The notes: generated by a model not told the origin, from the letters alone. A stretch of DNA of 64,000 bases from CAISOG01 sp044375625 (GCA_044375625.1 JBILMH010000002.1:9654-73653); one strand, 5' to 3'. Positions 1-9,721 are shown, numbered from the stretch's first letter. Program-made: numbers and translations.

Positions 1-193
1 GACAACCTGTATAGTTTTGTTTTTTTTAGTTTTTTTGGGTTTTATGCGACTCCATTCCCTCCAACCCTATGGCAGTGTTTTCTTGTTTGATTTTTTCCAG
101 GGTATTAACACGTAATTTACAATATTAAGATAAAATACCTCGATAAAATGCTCTTTTTTGCGTAATCAATGCGAAAGAGCAGGGGGTTTTGAC

Positions 194-964
194 ATGAACC
201 GTCAGTCGGTGTTTTTTAGCTTCAGCGGCTTTCAATGCAAGCTGCAATTCGCCGCGCAGCAGTTGCGAAAAGCGATTGAGAGCAGCGTTTCCCAGCATCG
301 AATCGACCCCAGGCAGATCATTGAAATTCAGGGGCAGGTGGTGGAGGAGAAGGCGGATGCCCCCACCCTGTACAGTTGGATCAGGCCGCACCGTATCCGC
401 GACTATACCGAGGATGGAAGGCTGTATCGGGTTGATCTGACGCGCCCCTCCACTATCAAAAAGTTTCAGGGTCTGGGGCGGCAGGCGGCGGCGCAGATGC
501 AGGCCAAGGTGCCCACCCTGAATCAGGTCGATAGGGTGGTAATTTTCTGCTATTCCCAGGGGGCGTTGGTGGCGATGGAGTCGGTTAAGCGATTGTTTTG
601 GGATAAAAAGCACGGCTGGACAAAGGAAATTTTGGTTTTCAGCTTTGCGGGAACCACCGCGCTGCCGCCATCTCGGCTGAAAAGCTATGCCGCTAAGCCT
701 CTACCCCCCGCCTGCGTCGGCCAAGTCGGGCTGACCATCGTCAATTTTTTTGATCCGCGTGATGAGATTATTCCGCCCTGGCACCATGACCGCACGACCC
801 GCGAATGGTCGGCAACGGGGACGAAAGTTATCAATTGCCCATCGGAGATTGCAACCGCCAAACCGCCCTTCCACGGCATGTATGTGCCGCATGTCGAACA
901 CGCGCTGGTGATGTTGGCGGGTTGGGGGTATCGACGATGGAGGCCAAAATTGTTGGCGGGCTGA
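194..964 (+). CDS. Alpha/beta-hydrolase-like protein, function unknown
   Basis: Predicted 256-residue soluble protein. An upstream in-frame TTG at 158 exists, but AGGGGG at 181-186 sits seven bases before the ATG at 194, so I use 194. The segment VVIFCYSQGALVAMES has the strand-turn-helix look of an alpha/beta-hydrolase nucleophile elbow with Ser in C-Y-S-Q-G. A later DPRDEIIPPWH segment could carry the acid, and a near-terminal HVEHALVM could supply the histidine. No signal peptide or membrane span is evident. The region upstream (1-193) is AT- and T-rich and holds no other gene I can support. The fold assignment rests on motif spacing only; the substrate is unknown, and it could be a lipase- or thioesterase-like enzyme. 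Confidence 0.7.
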   Translation: MNRQSVFFSFSGFQCKLQFAAQQLRKAIESSVSQHRIDPRQIIEIQGQVVEEKADAPTLYSWIRPHRIRDYTEDGRLYRVDLTRPSTIKKFQGLGRQAAAQMQAKVPTLNQVDRVVIFCYSQGALVAMESVKRLFWDKKHGWTKEILVFSFAGTTALPPSRLKSYAAKPLPPACVGQVGLTIVNFFDPRDEIIPPWHHDRTTREWSATGTKVINCPSEIATAKPPFHGMYVPHVEHALVMLAGWGYRRWRPKLLAG

Positions 965-1003
965 AATTTAGCAAAATTACCCGCCGCCCAAGGCAGATAT
1001 GTC

Positions 1004-1642
1004 TTAAGGCGCTTTATCTTTTTGCAGGGCTTTAAGCAGGGGCATAATTTTGCCCTGCAAATGGCCAAGGGTGATGGGCCCCTTCAGACGATACTCAATG
1101 ACCCCATTGCGGCTAATCACAAAGGTTTCGGGCACATTAACCGCGCCCAGGGCGATGCCACCCTGGCCATGGCTATCCAACACCACGGTTGAATAGGGGT
1201 TGCCCAGGCGCGCCAAATAGCTGGCAATGCGGTCGCCCGTGTCGCGATAGGCCACACCAATGATCGCCACATCGGGCAATTCCTTATGAATGGTCAGCAG
1301 GTTGGGATGTTCCAATTCACAGGTGGCGCACCAGCTGGCAAAAAAATTGACGATGGCCACCTGTCCCCGCACCGATTCCAACGAAAAATCACCGCTTATC
1401 TTGACCGCTGGATTCTTGACAGGTTTTTGAGGGATGCTGTCACGATTGGCCAGCACGGGCAGGGTAATGTTGGGGGCGGTGGCAATGACCGCGCCGCCCT
1501 CTACAGGGCGATTGTGATGGCGCAGACCCAGCCAAAGCCCAATCAGCAAAAGGGCAATAACCAGCAGGGGCAGCAGGCGACAAAGCCGCGTATTCCTGCG
1601 GTTCCATCGTTGCACAACAGCGAACAGGGGGCGAATGGTCAT
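1004..1642 (-). CDS. ccmG: CcmG/DsbE-type thiol:disulfide interchange protein
   Basis: Membrane-anchored periplasmic thioredoxin-fold protein. In cytochrome c maturation CcmG reduces apocytochrome or CcmH cysteines. A single N-terminal hydrophobic segment (about residues 22-42) precedes the soluble domain. The active site is SWCATCELEHPNL, matching the family pattern W-C-x-T-C-x-x-E-H-x-x-L, and the later VNVPETFVISRNG segment has the cis-Pro loop typical of CcmG. Length (212 residues) is near normal (about 180-200). No other ccm gene lies beside it, so the role in haem ligation is inferred from the family; a ResA/TlpA-like reductant is the alternative. It converges on the preceding hydrolase-like gene across 39 bases. 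Confidence 0.8.
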   Translation of the reverse strand: MTIRPLFAVVQRWNRRNTRLCRLLPLLVIALLLIGLWLGLRHHNRPVEGGAVIATAPNITLPVLANRDSIPQKPVKNPAVKISGDFSLESVRGQVAIVNFFASWCATCELEHPNLLTIHKELPDVAIIGVAYRDTGDRIASYLARLGNPYSTVVLDSHGQGGIALGAVNVPETFVISRNGVIEYRLKGPITLGHLQGKIMPLLKALQKDKAP

Positions 1643-1871
1643 GACAAAACTTTGCGCCGAACGGCGGCGTTGGTCAATTGTGTTGGCACTTCATTTTAGA
1701 AGATGGGGTTAGAAGATGGAGCGCACTCAGTTTGCCCACCCCCAAAAAAGTTCAGAAATTGCCCAAAGCATTTTGAAAAAAAGCACATAAGGCTTTACGC
1801 GGCGGGGAAAATTTTTTAGCGTTAGTTCTCCCTGTTCCCCAATCTTTTCCTTTTTTACCGAGTCCTTTGCA

Positions 1872-3209
1872 ATGACAATTCCAGAATCCGATCAAAACGG
1901 CCAATCCAAAGCCAGCGAAACGCAAAAACCCATCAAAAAATATGAGATAGAAGAAGAGATTGATTGGAAAAGCCTGCCGGATGAGGAGGTTGTGGCGCGC
2001 GCCTATGAACGGCTGGAAAAGGGGCGGCCAGAGGTTGCGACTGTAGGTTTCCGCACCCTGTTGGATAGGGATGCTAAGCATCCCCAGGGGTTGTTGGGCA
2101 TGGCCGATACCGCACTGGCAACGGGCAGCAATGATGCGGCTGAGATTTTTGCCCGCCGCGCCTATGAGCAGGATCCCGAAAATCCCAAAGTTGTGCATGC
2201 CTTGGTTAAGGCATCGGCCAGGGTGGGTTCGGTGATGGTCAACAATAGCCAATTGGATCAGGGGGCAGAAAAATTAACCTTTGCCCTGGATCTGTTGGTT
2301 CAGGATCGTGAAAACCAGGAACTGTTGGCCATGTGCTTTGCCGATTTGGCGCGCGCCCTTAAGCCGATTGATGAGCTGAAGGCGGTTGAGGCCGCCCGGG
2401 TTGCCAGCGCGCTGTACCCTGAGGAGGGGCGCTTGCGCAACATGCTGGAGGGGTTGTTGGAGTCAACAAGCGCCCCATCCAAGCTGGTCGATTACACCAT
2501 GGTGATTCAAGAGGATGAACGGCCGGAGCTGGTGTTACTGACCGCGCAACCCAACATCGGCAATATGTACCTGCGATCCATTATGCATGCCCTAACCGGT
2601 TTGCCCGATCGACCCATGTGCTATTCCTATTGGGGTACCGAACATGATATCCATTTGCCGCATCTGACGGTTGACCTGAACCGTGGTGGTATGGGCAGCC
2701 ATTATACCCAGGCCACCAGTGCCAACATGCGGATTCTAAAGGCTTTTGACGTGCGCTATGTCATTGTTACCGCCGATTTGCCAATGGCAATTGCGGCCTA
2801 TGACAACGCGGTGGCCAATGATTTGCGGGTGGATCCAGCCTTATTGGCGGTTGCCACCCTGCCAGATGATCAGCGGTTGGATCTGACCCTGAAACTGCGG
2901 GCGCCATGGTTGTTGCAATTTGTTAGCGGGTGGAAAAAAGCGGTTAAGGATTATGATCTTAATCCGTTTTGGTTTAAGGCCGAATTGCTGCTGGGCGTCG
3001 ATGGCCAACGCCCGATTATTGATGCGATCTGCCGCCATTTTGAAATGGATGAGGTGACCGAGGAGGCGAAGGAAAATATCATCGCCGCCAACCAAGAACT
3101 GTTTGATAAAGAACGGCAAAAGCTGGCCAAATTCTATCAACACCGCCTAACCGCTGATCAGCAAGCCTGGGTCGACAGCCTAAAACCCTGCTTCCCAGAG
3201 GCGTTTTAG
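1872..3209 (+). CDS. TPR protein with sulfotransferase-like C-terminal domain
   Basis: A 445-residue protein without signal peptide. Residues about 40-200 are Ala-rich helical pairs of TPR type (for example RALLGMADTAL-like and AEIFARRAYEQDPENPKVV segments). From about residue 210 the sequence changes to LVLLTAQPNIGNMYLRSIMH, then a conserved-looking histidine region (GSHYTQAT) and VRYVIVTADLPMAIAAY. That order resembles the PAPS-binding 5' loop, substrate histidine and 3' phosphate loop of sulfotransferase-like proteins. The canonical P-loop lysine or arginine is not obvious, so activity is uncertain. It is followed 37 bases later by a DUF898 membrane protein on the same strand. The family call is mine from pattern only. 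Confidence 0.6.
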   Translation: MTIPESDQNGQSKASETQKPIKKYEIEEEIDWKSLPDEEVVARAYERLEKGRPEVATVGFRTLLDRDAKHPQGLLGMADTALATGSNDAAEIFARRAYEQDPENPKVVHALVKASARVGSVMVNNSQLDQGAEKLTFALDLLVQDRENQELLAMCFADLARALKPIDELKAVEAARVASALYPEEGRLRNMLEGLLESTSAPSKLVDYTMVIQEDERPELVLLTAQPNIGNMYLRSIMHALTGLPDRPMCYSYWGTEHDIHLPHLTVDLNRGGMGSHYTQATSANMRILKAFDVRYVIVTADLPMAIAAYDNAVANDLRVDPALLAVATLPDDQRLDLTLKLRAPWLLQFVSGWKKAVKDYDLNPFWFKAELLLGVDGQRPIIDAICRHFEMDEVTEEAKENIIAANQELFDKERQKLAKFYQHRLTADQQAWVDSLKPCFPEAF

Positions 3210-3246
3210 GGTCAATTTTTAACAGTTTTTGCAGCAGGATTTTATC

Positions 3247-4188
3247 ATGGCAACCGTACAATACCACGGCAGCTTGGGCAAAATTTATGGGATTTGGTTA
3301 AGCAATCTGTTGCTAACTATCGTGACCCTTGGGATTTATGGTTTTTGGGGACGCAAACGGATGCGCCAGTATCTGGCCAGCCAGGTCACACTGAATGGTG
3401 ACCCGATGGAGTATCAGGGCACGGTGGCGGAGCATGTTATCGGCACAATCAAATATTTGGTGGCGATTGGGTTGCTGTATTGGGTGAATCTGCAGATATT
3501 TCCTCAGGAGATAAAGGAAATATCTGCACAACCAACCCTTTCAACCAAAGAGTTTATAGGATCAATTGTTTTAAACTTGGTCTACATTTATATAGTAAGC
3601 ATCTTCATCTTCACCTCCCGCTGCTATCGAATCAATCGGGTTACCTGGCGTGGTGTCTATCATCGTTTGGATGGCAATATGTGGCGATATGCTTTTTTGC
3701 GTCTGTATGCTTTGTTAGGCAAATTTTTTACTTTAGGATTGTTGGCACCCCGTCTGGATACCAAGTGGGCAAGTTGGACCTATAGTAGGTTATCTTTTGG
3801 TAATCATACGGCACATCTTTTGCCCTATTCCCCCAGCAAACAGTTACGCCGAACCAACCTGGTTACCATTTTGTTGGCGCTTCCAACATTATTTGCCTCA
3901 CGCCTTTGGTATCACGCCGCTTTTTACCGTGAGTTTTTAGGCCATATCACGGTTGCAGGCGTTTTGGTTGATAGTAGCCGCATTACGAGCGGACGTTTAA
4001 TCAGCTTGCTTATGGGCAATGCGGCCTTGCAAATTTTCTCTCTTGGCTTGGCACAACCAATCGTTATTGATCGAAGCCTGCGTTGGTTGACCGAAAACAT
4101 TACATTTGACGGTGAGCTGGCCAATGATATAGGCAGTAGCCCACGCCTAAGCCTAAGTAGTGAGATGCCTCCGTTCTTCATCGCCTAG
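3247..4188 (+). CDS. DUF898 (YjgN-like) integral membrane protein
   Basis: Multi-pass inner-membrane protein of about 313 residues. The first half carries a hydrophobic start with TLGIYGFWGRKRMRQYL, the hallmark of DUF898/YjgN (a TLGIY-x-x-W-x-K/R-x-R core). A second similar unit, FFTLGLLAPRLDTKWASW with an upstream YRINRVTWRGV segment, gives the internal duplication usual for the family. An in-frame TTG lies at 3229, but the ATG at 3247 is preceded by a GCAGGA ribosome-binding site, so I start there. Function of DUF898 is unknown. It is probably cotranscribed with the TPR/sulfotransferase-like gene and ends 35 bases from the convergent slt gene. Confidence 0.85.
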   Translation: MATVQYHGSLGKIYGIWLSNLLLTIVTLGIYGFWGRKRMRQYLASQVTLNGDPMEYQGTVAEHVIGTIKYLVAIGLLYWVNLQIFPQEIKEISAQPTLSTKEFIGSIVLNLVYIYIVSIFIFTSRCYRINRVTWRGVYHRLDGNMWRYAFLRLYALLGKFFTLGLLAPRLDTKWASWTYSRLSFGNHTAHLLPYSPSKQLRRTNLVTILLALPTLFASRLWYHAAFYREFLGHITVAGVLVDSSRITSGRLISLLMGNAALQIFSLGLAQPIVIDRSLRWLTENITFDGELANDIGSSPRLSLSSEMPPFFIA

Positions 4189-4217
4189 GCGGGTGATGGC
4201 GGCTTCTCTGGCTGGGG

Positions 4218-4246
4218 GGTGCCCTACCAGCAACTGACAGGGCACC
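4218..4246. terminator. Inverted repeat across the slt stop codon
   Basis: GGTGCCCT at 4218-4225 and AGGGCACC at 4239-4246 form a perfect eight-base stem with a 13-base loop. It lies between the convergent DUF898 gene and slt and includes the slt stop codon. There is no T run on either side, so factor-independent termination is doubtful; an mRNA 3'-end stabilising hairpin is the other reading. Confidence 0.3.
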
Positions 4247-6257
4247 AGCCGCTGGCCTTTAACTGCTCATCAGGAATCTTTTGACCGGTGGAGCGCAGGC
4301 GGTGGCGATACACCTCAATCCCCTCAGACACGCGCTGAACATAGCCACGGGTTTCGCGAAACGGGATGCTTTCGATCCAGATAAGGGGATCGACGCCAGG
4401 TTGGCGGGGGTCGCCATATTTCTCCGCCCATCCCTGCGCACGATTGGGCCCGGCGTTATAGGCTGCAAAGGTCATCAGATAGGAATTGTTGAATTTGGTC
4501 AGCACGCTGCGAGCATAAAAGGTGCCAACCATCATGTTATAGGCCGGATCGGTAGTTAAGCGGTTCAGGGTAAAGCGTTGCCGCATGGCCTTGGCGGTAT
4601 CCTGGGCTGTTTGCGGCATCAGCTGCATCAGGCCGCGGGCGCCCGCGCTGCTTAAGGCATCAACCTGAAACCCGCTTTCTTGGCGGATGATGGCCAACAC
4701 CAGTGAGGGTTCAACCAGGCCATTGGATGGCACCTGAAGCAGGGGATAGCCTGAATCAATCAACGTCACCTGATCCCGCATTGCATGGCGGGCAATTTTG
4801 ACGGCGGTGGCGGGGCGTTTGGCCTTCATGGCCATTTCTGCGACGGCGGTAAAGGCGCCAGGCTCCTCCGTGGTATCGGCAATGCGTAACAGAAATGGTT
4901 CGATGTCATTGGCGTGGCCATAACGCGCCAACAGGTTGGCGGTTTCCACCATGGGATCCTTCATAAAGGTGGTTTTGGCTTCACCAGCCAATTTGGGATC
5001 GCTAAACCATGGTGAGGCGTTAGCGGCTACCACCCCCGCCCGTCGTAAAGATTTAAAGGCAAGCTGACCGTAAAAGGTGGTGGGATATTTGGCCGCCTCC
5101 TGCCACAAAGTATTGGCGCGGCCAAAGTCGTTGGCTGTTTCCGCCGCACGCGCCGCCCAATAGGCCGCCTTAGAGCGGGTGTTGGGGTGATAGGAATTGC
5201 CCAACAAGGTTTGGAAGTGATCCCAAGCGCGGCTGGGCTGATTCAGCTTGACCAGCGCCAACCACCCTGCCAGCTGTTCGGCATCAGTCCAATTGTTGTC
5301 CGACGGCTTAAGCCCATGTTTGGACGCCAATTCATAGGCGCGGACGTTATCACCCGCCAACATGGCGCGGCGAGCCTGAATTTCCCGCTCCCCCCACCAT
5401 TTGTCGGGAAAATCGGTGGGCGGGGTGGTCAGCAAAATGCGTTGGGCATCGGCATCGCGATCGTTTTTGCGCAACCATCGGGTGCGTTCATACAACAGGC
5501 CGTTGTTGGCCTGCTGATCGCTGCTTAGGCGCAACAGCGCCCCATCAATATCCTTAAGCCCGTCAATCATTTTCAATCGCGCCTCAGCAATCGGGCTATA
5601 GTTGGCGGGCACTCGTTTCAAAATGCGGCGGGCGGCGGTGGGGTTATTTTCCCCCAACAACCGCTCCACCCGCGCCTGATGATCGCTGCTGTCCAACAAT
5701 TGCCCATAGCGTTCCAAAAACTCATTTTCCCCCTGCTGTGGCCAATTGTGGGTGTACCAGGCGTTGCGCGCCACCTGCACCGCATCATCCTGTTTGCCCA
5801 GGCTGTAAAGGCTTTTGATATATAGGGTGGTGCCGTTGGGAGTTTGCGGCGGGTGGCGGGAAAACCAGTTGGCCACCAGACGGTCATCGCCCACCAGATA
5901 CAGCGACTGCTCAGCCTTAAGTTCCAGCGATTTTTGCTGAGGCCAATCGGGATGCTTGGCGATAAAATCGCTAACCTCATCAAAATCAGCCGCATAACCA
6001 TTACTGACTAAGCGTTTCCATTTCAGATAACGAATCATTTTTTGGTCATTTAACTGACGTTCTGCTGCCTTGGCCCATTCCCAACGACCGCTATCAATCG
6101 CGTCAAGCCCCCGCAAAAAGGGGTCGCCGCCCTGATCCGCCAGCTTTGATTGCGTCCTATTGTTGGAATTGGCGACGGCGGAATGGGTGGTCGCGGTTGA
6201 AAAGGCCAAAAAGGTGCCAATAAACAGCCCAAACAGAAAATTGGCGGTTTTGTGCAT
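4224..6257 (-). CDS. slt: Soluble lytic murein transglycosylase
   Basis: Periplasmic peptidoglycan-cleaving enzyme that cuts the MurNAc-GlcNAc bond and forms 1,6-anhydromuropeptides. The first part is a long helical superhelix (U-shaped domain). The SLT catalytic domain occupies roughly the last 160 residues: IIRQESGFQ with catalytic Glu, then AGARGLMQLMPQTA, then FAAYNAGPNR, then RETRGYVQ. I start at the ATG at 6257 because it gives a clean signal peptide (MHKTANFLFGLFIGTFLAFS); the frame stays open to 6311. About 677 residues, somewhat longer than E. coli Slt70. It is divergent from dapA, an order common in alphaproteobacteria. Confidence 0.93.
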   Translation of the reverse strand: MHKTANFLFGLFIGTFLAFSTATTHSAVANSNNRTQSKLADQGGDPFLRGLDAIDSGRWEWAKAAERQLNDQKMIRYLKWKRLVSNGYAADFDEVSDFIAKHPDWPQQKSLELKAEQSLYLVGDDRLVANWFSRHPPQTPNGTTLYIKSLYSLGKQDDAVQVARNAWYTHNWPQQGENEFLERYGQLLDSSDHQARVERLLGENNPTAARRILKRVPANYSPIAEARLKMIDGLKDIDGALLRLSSDQQANNGLLYERTRWLRKNDRDADAQRILLTTPPTDFPDKWWGEREIQARRAMLAGDNVRAYELASKHGLKPSDNNWTDAEQLAGWLALVKLNQPSRAWDHFQTLLGNSYHPNTRSKAAYWAARAAETANDFGRANTLWQEAAKYPTTFYGQLAFKSLRRAGVVAANASPWFSDPKLAGEAKTTFMKDPMVETANLLARYGHANDIEPFLLRIADTTEEPGAFTAVAEMAMKAKRPATAVKIARHAMRDQVTLIDSGYPLLQVPSNGLVEPSLVLAIIRQESGFQVDALSSAGARGLMQLMPQTAQDTAKAMRQRFTLNRLTTDPAYNMMVGTFYARSVLTKFNNSYLMTFAAYNAGPNRAQGWAEKYGDPRQPGVDPLIWIESIPFRETRGYVQRVSEGIEVYRHRLRSTGQKIPDEQLKASGWCPVSCW

Positions 6258-6421
6258 CACCCATAGCCCTTTCGCATAACCAAATTGAAACAAATCCCTA
6301 GCAGAATACAATTCTACAGAGTAGCCTTGTCATCGCCGCTCTTCATAAAGCACCCGTTGGGGCGTCCTCTGAAGACGCGACATTTGTTAACAGTTATGCA
6401 CGTTTGAACAGGTAAAACAAC

Positions 6422-7384
6422 ATGGCCACAGGTTTGGGAAACCCACCGCCCTTTTGTGGGGTTACCACCGCGCTGATTACCCCCTTTCGCGATGGCCATA
6501 TGGATTTGCCCGCACTGGAAAAATTGGTGGACTGGCAGATTGTTGAGGGAATTCACGGCCTGGTGGTGGCGGGATCGACGGGGGAATCCCTGTCACTGAG
6601 TGAGGCGGAACGCGATAACCTGCTGCATAGCGCGCTGCAAGCGGCGGGGGGAAGAGTGCCTGTTATCGCGGGCACGGGATCCAGCGATACGGCCACCGCA
6701 ATCCGTCTAACTCAGGCAGCGGAAAAAAGGGGCGCATCGGCTGCCCTGGTGGTAACACCCGCCTACAATAAACCAAGTCAGGAGGGGTTGTATCAGCATT
6801 TTCGGGCGATTCATGATGCCAGCAGCCTGCCGATTATCCTGTATGACGTGCCTGGCCGTACAGCAGTGCAGCTGGCGGTGGAAACCGTCGCGCGCCTGGC
6901 AGAGCTGCCAAGGGTGATTGGGATTAAGGATGCCAACGACAATTTGGCCAGGCCTTTGCAGTTGCGGCTGGCAACCCGTCCCGATTTTTTGTTGCTGGGG
7001 GGTGAAAATCAGACGGCCTTAGCTTTTCTGGCGCAGGGGGGGCAGGGGTGGATTTCGGTGACCAGCAATGTTGCGCCGCGCCTGTGCGCCCAGTTGTACA
7101 ACGGTTGGACGGCGTTGCAGGCCGGGCAGGGGGATTGGGAGCTGTTGAATCGCCTAAATCTTGCGCTATTACCGCTCAGCGATGCGCTCTTTCTGGAATC
7201 CAATCCGGCACCTACCAAACACGCCCTTAGCCTGTTGGGGCTTTGTCGGGATGAATTGCGCCTGCCTCTGGTATCGGTATCATCAAAAACGGCCGATACC
7301 TTGGCAAAGGTTTTGGCAAATCTTTTCGATGATAATCAATGGGATGAGCAAGAGGGGGGGCGGCGGTCGTCTAAACAGCAATGA
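6422..7384 (+). CDS. dapA: 4-hydroxy-tetrahydrodipicolinate synthase
   Basis: Cytosolic enzyme condensing pyruvate with aspartate semialdehyde, the first committed step to lysine and meso-diaminopimelate. All family motifs are present: GSTGES (substrate loop), the YDVPGRT segment with the catalytic tyrosine at residue 141, and GIKDAN with the Schiff-base lysine at 169. Length 320 is slightly above the usual 290-295, the excess being at the C-terminus. It overlaps smpB by four bases (ATGA), implying translational coupling. The window also encodes DapL, so a short aminotransferase route to DAP is likely here. Confidence 0.96.
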   Translation: MATGLGNPPPFCGVTTALITPFRDGHMDLPALEKLVDWQIVEGIHGLVVAGSTGESLSLSEAERDNLLHSALQAAGGRVPVIAGTGSSDTATAIRLTQAAEKRGASAALVVTPAYNKPSQEGLYQHFRAIHDASSLPIILYDVPGRTAVQLAVETVARLAELPRVIGIKDANDNLARPLQLRLATRPDFLLLGGENQTALAFLAQGGQGWISVTSNVAPRLCAQLYNGWTALQAGQGDWELLNRLNLALLPLSDALFLESNPAPTKHALSLLGLCRDELRLPLVSVSSKTADTLAKVLANLFDDNQWDEQEGGRRSSKQQ

Positions 7385-7824
7385 CCAAGCAAGTTGCACA
7401 AAATCGGCGGGCGCGCTTTGACTATGAGATGGTCGAAAAACTGACCGCTGGCCTGATGCTGGTCGGAACAGAGGTCAAATCCCTGCGCCTGGGTCGTTGC
7501 AGCCTTAACGAAGCCTTTGCGGTTGAAAAGGATGGCGAGTTGTTTTTGGTGGGCGCCAACATCGCGGTGTACCCTCAGGCCAGTCATTTCAACCATGATC
7601 CAACCCGCCCCCGCAAATTGCTGTTGAAGGGCAAGCAATTGGCCTCTTGGCTGGGCGCTATTCGGCAAAAGGGGCTGACCATTGTGCCGTTGTCCATCTT
7701 TTTTGCCGACAATGGCCGCGCCAAATGCGAATTGGCCTTAGCGCGTGGGCGCAAAAACTATGATAAGCGTGAGGCGATTAAGCAGCGCGATTGGCAGCGT
7801 GAAAAGGTGCAGCTGTTGCGTTAG
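7381..7824 (+). CDS. smpB: SsrA-binding protein SmpB
   Basis: Small basic RNA-binding protein that delivers tmRNA to stalled ribosomes for trans-translation. The core is typical: NRRARFDYEM, AGLMLVGTEVKSLRLG, the loop HFNHDPTRPRKLLL and the C-terminal tail GRKNYDKREAIKQRDWQRE that occupies the mRNA channel. Length 147 is normal. It overlaps the dapA stop by four bases. The tmRNA gene itself is not seen in this window. Confidence 0.97.
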   Translation: MTKQVAQNRRARFDYEMVEKLTAGLMLVGTEVKSLRLGRCSLNEAFAVEKDGELFLVGANIAVYPQASHFNHDPTRPRKLLLKGKQLASWLGAIRQKGLTIVPLSIFFADNGRAKCELALARGRKNYDKREAIKQRDWQREKVQLLR

Positions 7825-7900
7825 GTTCTGCTGGCGCGTGAGTCTTAGAGGGGGGAGCATATCTCACTTCCCCCCCCCAAAAAAAACCAACATAAAAACC

Positions 7901-9721
7901 TTAGCTTAGGCGTGCCTTTACATAGCTGCCTGGCGCATTTTCAATCGCTTTCAGCTTGCCACTGCCAGGTTGGCGGGCGGGCACCTGACCATCGCTATAT
8001 TGACCAATCCAACGCTGCCATTCTGGCCACCAGGAACCTGGAGTTGCTTTAGCGTCCGTCAACCACTCTTCGGGATTGGTGGGGTAGTTGGGGTTGACCC
8101 AATATTGGTATTTTTGCGCGGCGGGCGGGTTTACCACCCCAGCAATATGCCCCGAATCGCTCAACACAAATTCCACCTGACCCTTGTACAGCTGAGTCGC
8201 GGCATAGGTTGCGTGCCAGGGGGCAATGTGATCGCTTTTGGTGGACAGCAAAAAGCTGGGCACGGTGATTTTGCTAAGGTCGATACCAACCCCGCAAAGA
8301 TCAATGCCATTTGGCACCACCAACAAGTTTTTCAAATACATGTTGCGCAGGTAGAAACTGTGCATCTTAGCGGGCAGGCGGGTGGAATCGGAGTTCCAAT
8401 ACAACAGGTCAAATGGGAACGGATCTTTACCCATCAGATAGTTGTTGACCACAAACGACCAGATTAAATCGTTGGCGCGCAGCATGTTAAAGGTGGTGGC
8501 CATCGCCTTACCCTCTAAATAGCCTGTTTTGGCCATTTTTTCGTCCAACGCCGCCAACTGTTCCTCATCGATAAAGACTTCCAGGTCACCAGCTTCGGCA
8601 AAATCCACCAGGGTGGTGAAATAGGTGGCACTGGCAACCGGCGATTTCTTCTGGCTGGCCAGATAGGATAGGGTGCATGCCAACAACGTGCCGCCAATGC
8701 AATAGCCGATAACGTTAATGCTTTCTTCGCCAGTCGCCTGGGTAACGGCATCCAGGGCGGTTAAAACGCCGTCGGTCATGTAGGTGTCAAAGCCAACATC
8801 AATATGCCGTTCATCGGGGTTTACCCATGACACCACAAAGGTGGTGTGCCCCTGATCAACCGTCCATTTCAAAAAGGAATTTTTTTCCTGCAAATCAAGA
8901 ATATAGTATTTGTTAATCCATGGTGGAACAACCAAAAGCGGGCGCTTAGCCACCGTTTCGGTGCTGGGGCTGTACTGAATAAGTTGAAACAAATGATTCT
9001 GGAAAACAATTTTCCCAGGGGTGGTGGCAATGTTTTCACCGACCTTAAAAGCGGTCAGGTCAGTCATTTTGATGTTCAGTTGTCCGCCGCCAGATTCCAA
9101 ATCATCCAGCATGTTGTTCAAACCCTTAACCAGGTTTTCACCGCCGCTTTCCAGGGTGGCACGAAGGACTTCAGGGTTGGTTGCCCAAAAATTGCTGGGC
9201 GCGATGGCATCGGTCAGTTGGCGGGTGTAGAATTCAATTTTATGGCGGGTTTTTTCATCCAACCCATCCACTTCTGACATGACCGTGTTGATATACTTAC
9301 TGGTCAACAGATAGCTTTGTTTAACGAAATCAAACCAGCTGTTTTCCTCCCACGCATGGTCGCGAAAACGCTTGTCCCCTGGTGGCGGAGCGATAACCGA
9401 TTCGCCTTGCTCCCCCAAGGCTTTCAGCCATGAATTTTGCCACAGATTATACGCTTCCTGACCCCAGGCGATTTGCTTTTCCATCAAGCCAACGGGATCT
9501 TGCCATAATTGCATGCCCGCCTCGGCAAATGCCTTGCCAATGCTGCTAAGGTCGGCCAGCACCAGGGTGGCATCAGAACTGTTGGAACGCCCCAAAGCCT
9601 CACCCATGATTTTTTGCATCCGCATGGTGGCGTTGGTAAAGGCCTCGGCCAGCTCAATCGGATCGATCATCTTGGTTTCCTGGTCAAAATTATGGTTGGG
9701 GGATGCTGAGGAATTGCTCAT
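7901..9721 (-). CDS. phaC: Class I poly(3-hydroxyalkanoate) synthase
   Basis: Polymerises (R)-3-hydroxyacyl-CoA into polyhydroxyalkanoate storage granules. The 606-residue length and long N-terminal region (about 1-240) fit class I enzymes. The alpha/beta-hydrolase core has the lipase-like box GYCIGG with catalytic Cys at about 341. SDHIAPWHA and SDSGHIAGVVNPP follow and contain the expected Asp and His. VVPPWINKYYILDL and the conserved Trp-rich C-terminus are also typical. No phaA, phaB, phasin or phaR is adjacent. A TTTTAGG lies upstream of the ATG at 9721. It converges with smpB across a short region carrying a C9A8 tract. Confidence 0.95.
   Translation of the reverse strand: MSNSSASPNHNFDQETKMIDPIELAEAFTNATMRMQKIMGEALGRSNSSDATLVLADLSSIGKAFAEAGMQLWQDPVGLMEKQIAWGQEAYNLWQNSWLKALGEQGESVIAPPPGDKRFRDHAWEENSWFDFVKQSYLLTSKYINTVMSEVDGLDEKTRHKIEFYTRQLTDAIAPSNFWATNPEVLRATLESGGENLVKGLNNMLDDLESGGGQLNIKMTDLTAFKVGENIATTPGKIVFQNHLFQLIQYSPSTETVAKRPLLVVPPWINKYYILDLQEKNSFLKWTVDQGHTTFVVSWVNPDERHIDVGFDTYMTDGVLTALDAVTQATGEESINVIGYCIGGTLLACTLSYLASQKKSPVASATYFTTLVDFAEAGDLEVFIDEEQLAALDEKMAKTGYLEGKAMATTFNMLRANDLIWSFVVNNYLMGKDPFPFDLLYWNSDSTRLPAKMHSFYLRNMYLKNLLVVPNGIDLCGVGIDLSKITVPSFLLSTKSDHIAPWHATYAATQLYKGQVEFVLSDSGHIAGVVNPPAAQKYQYWVNPNYPTNPEEWLTDAKATPGSWWPEWQRWIGQYSDGQVPARQPGSGKLKAIENAPGSYVKARLS

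Noticed and set aside
7825..7900. Possible bidirectional terminator between smpB and phaC
   Set aside because: A G/C-rich stem (GGGGGGA with TCCCCCC) exists, but the flanking A run is on the wrong side for either transcript, so I did not call a terminator.
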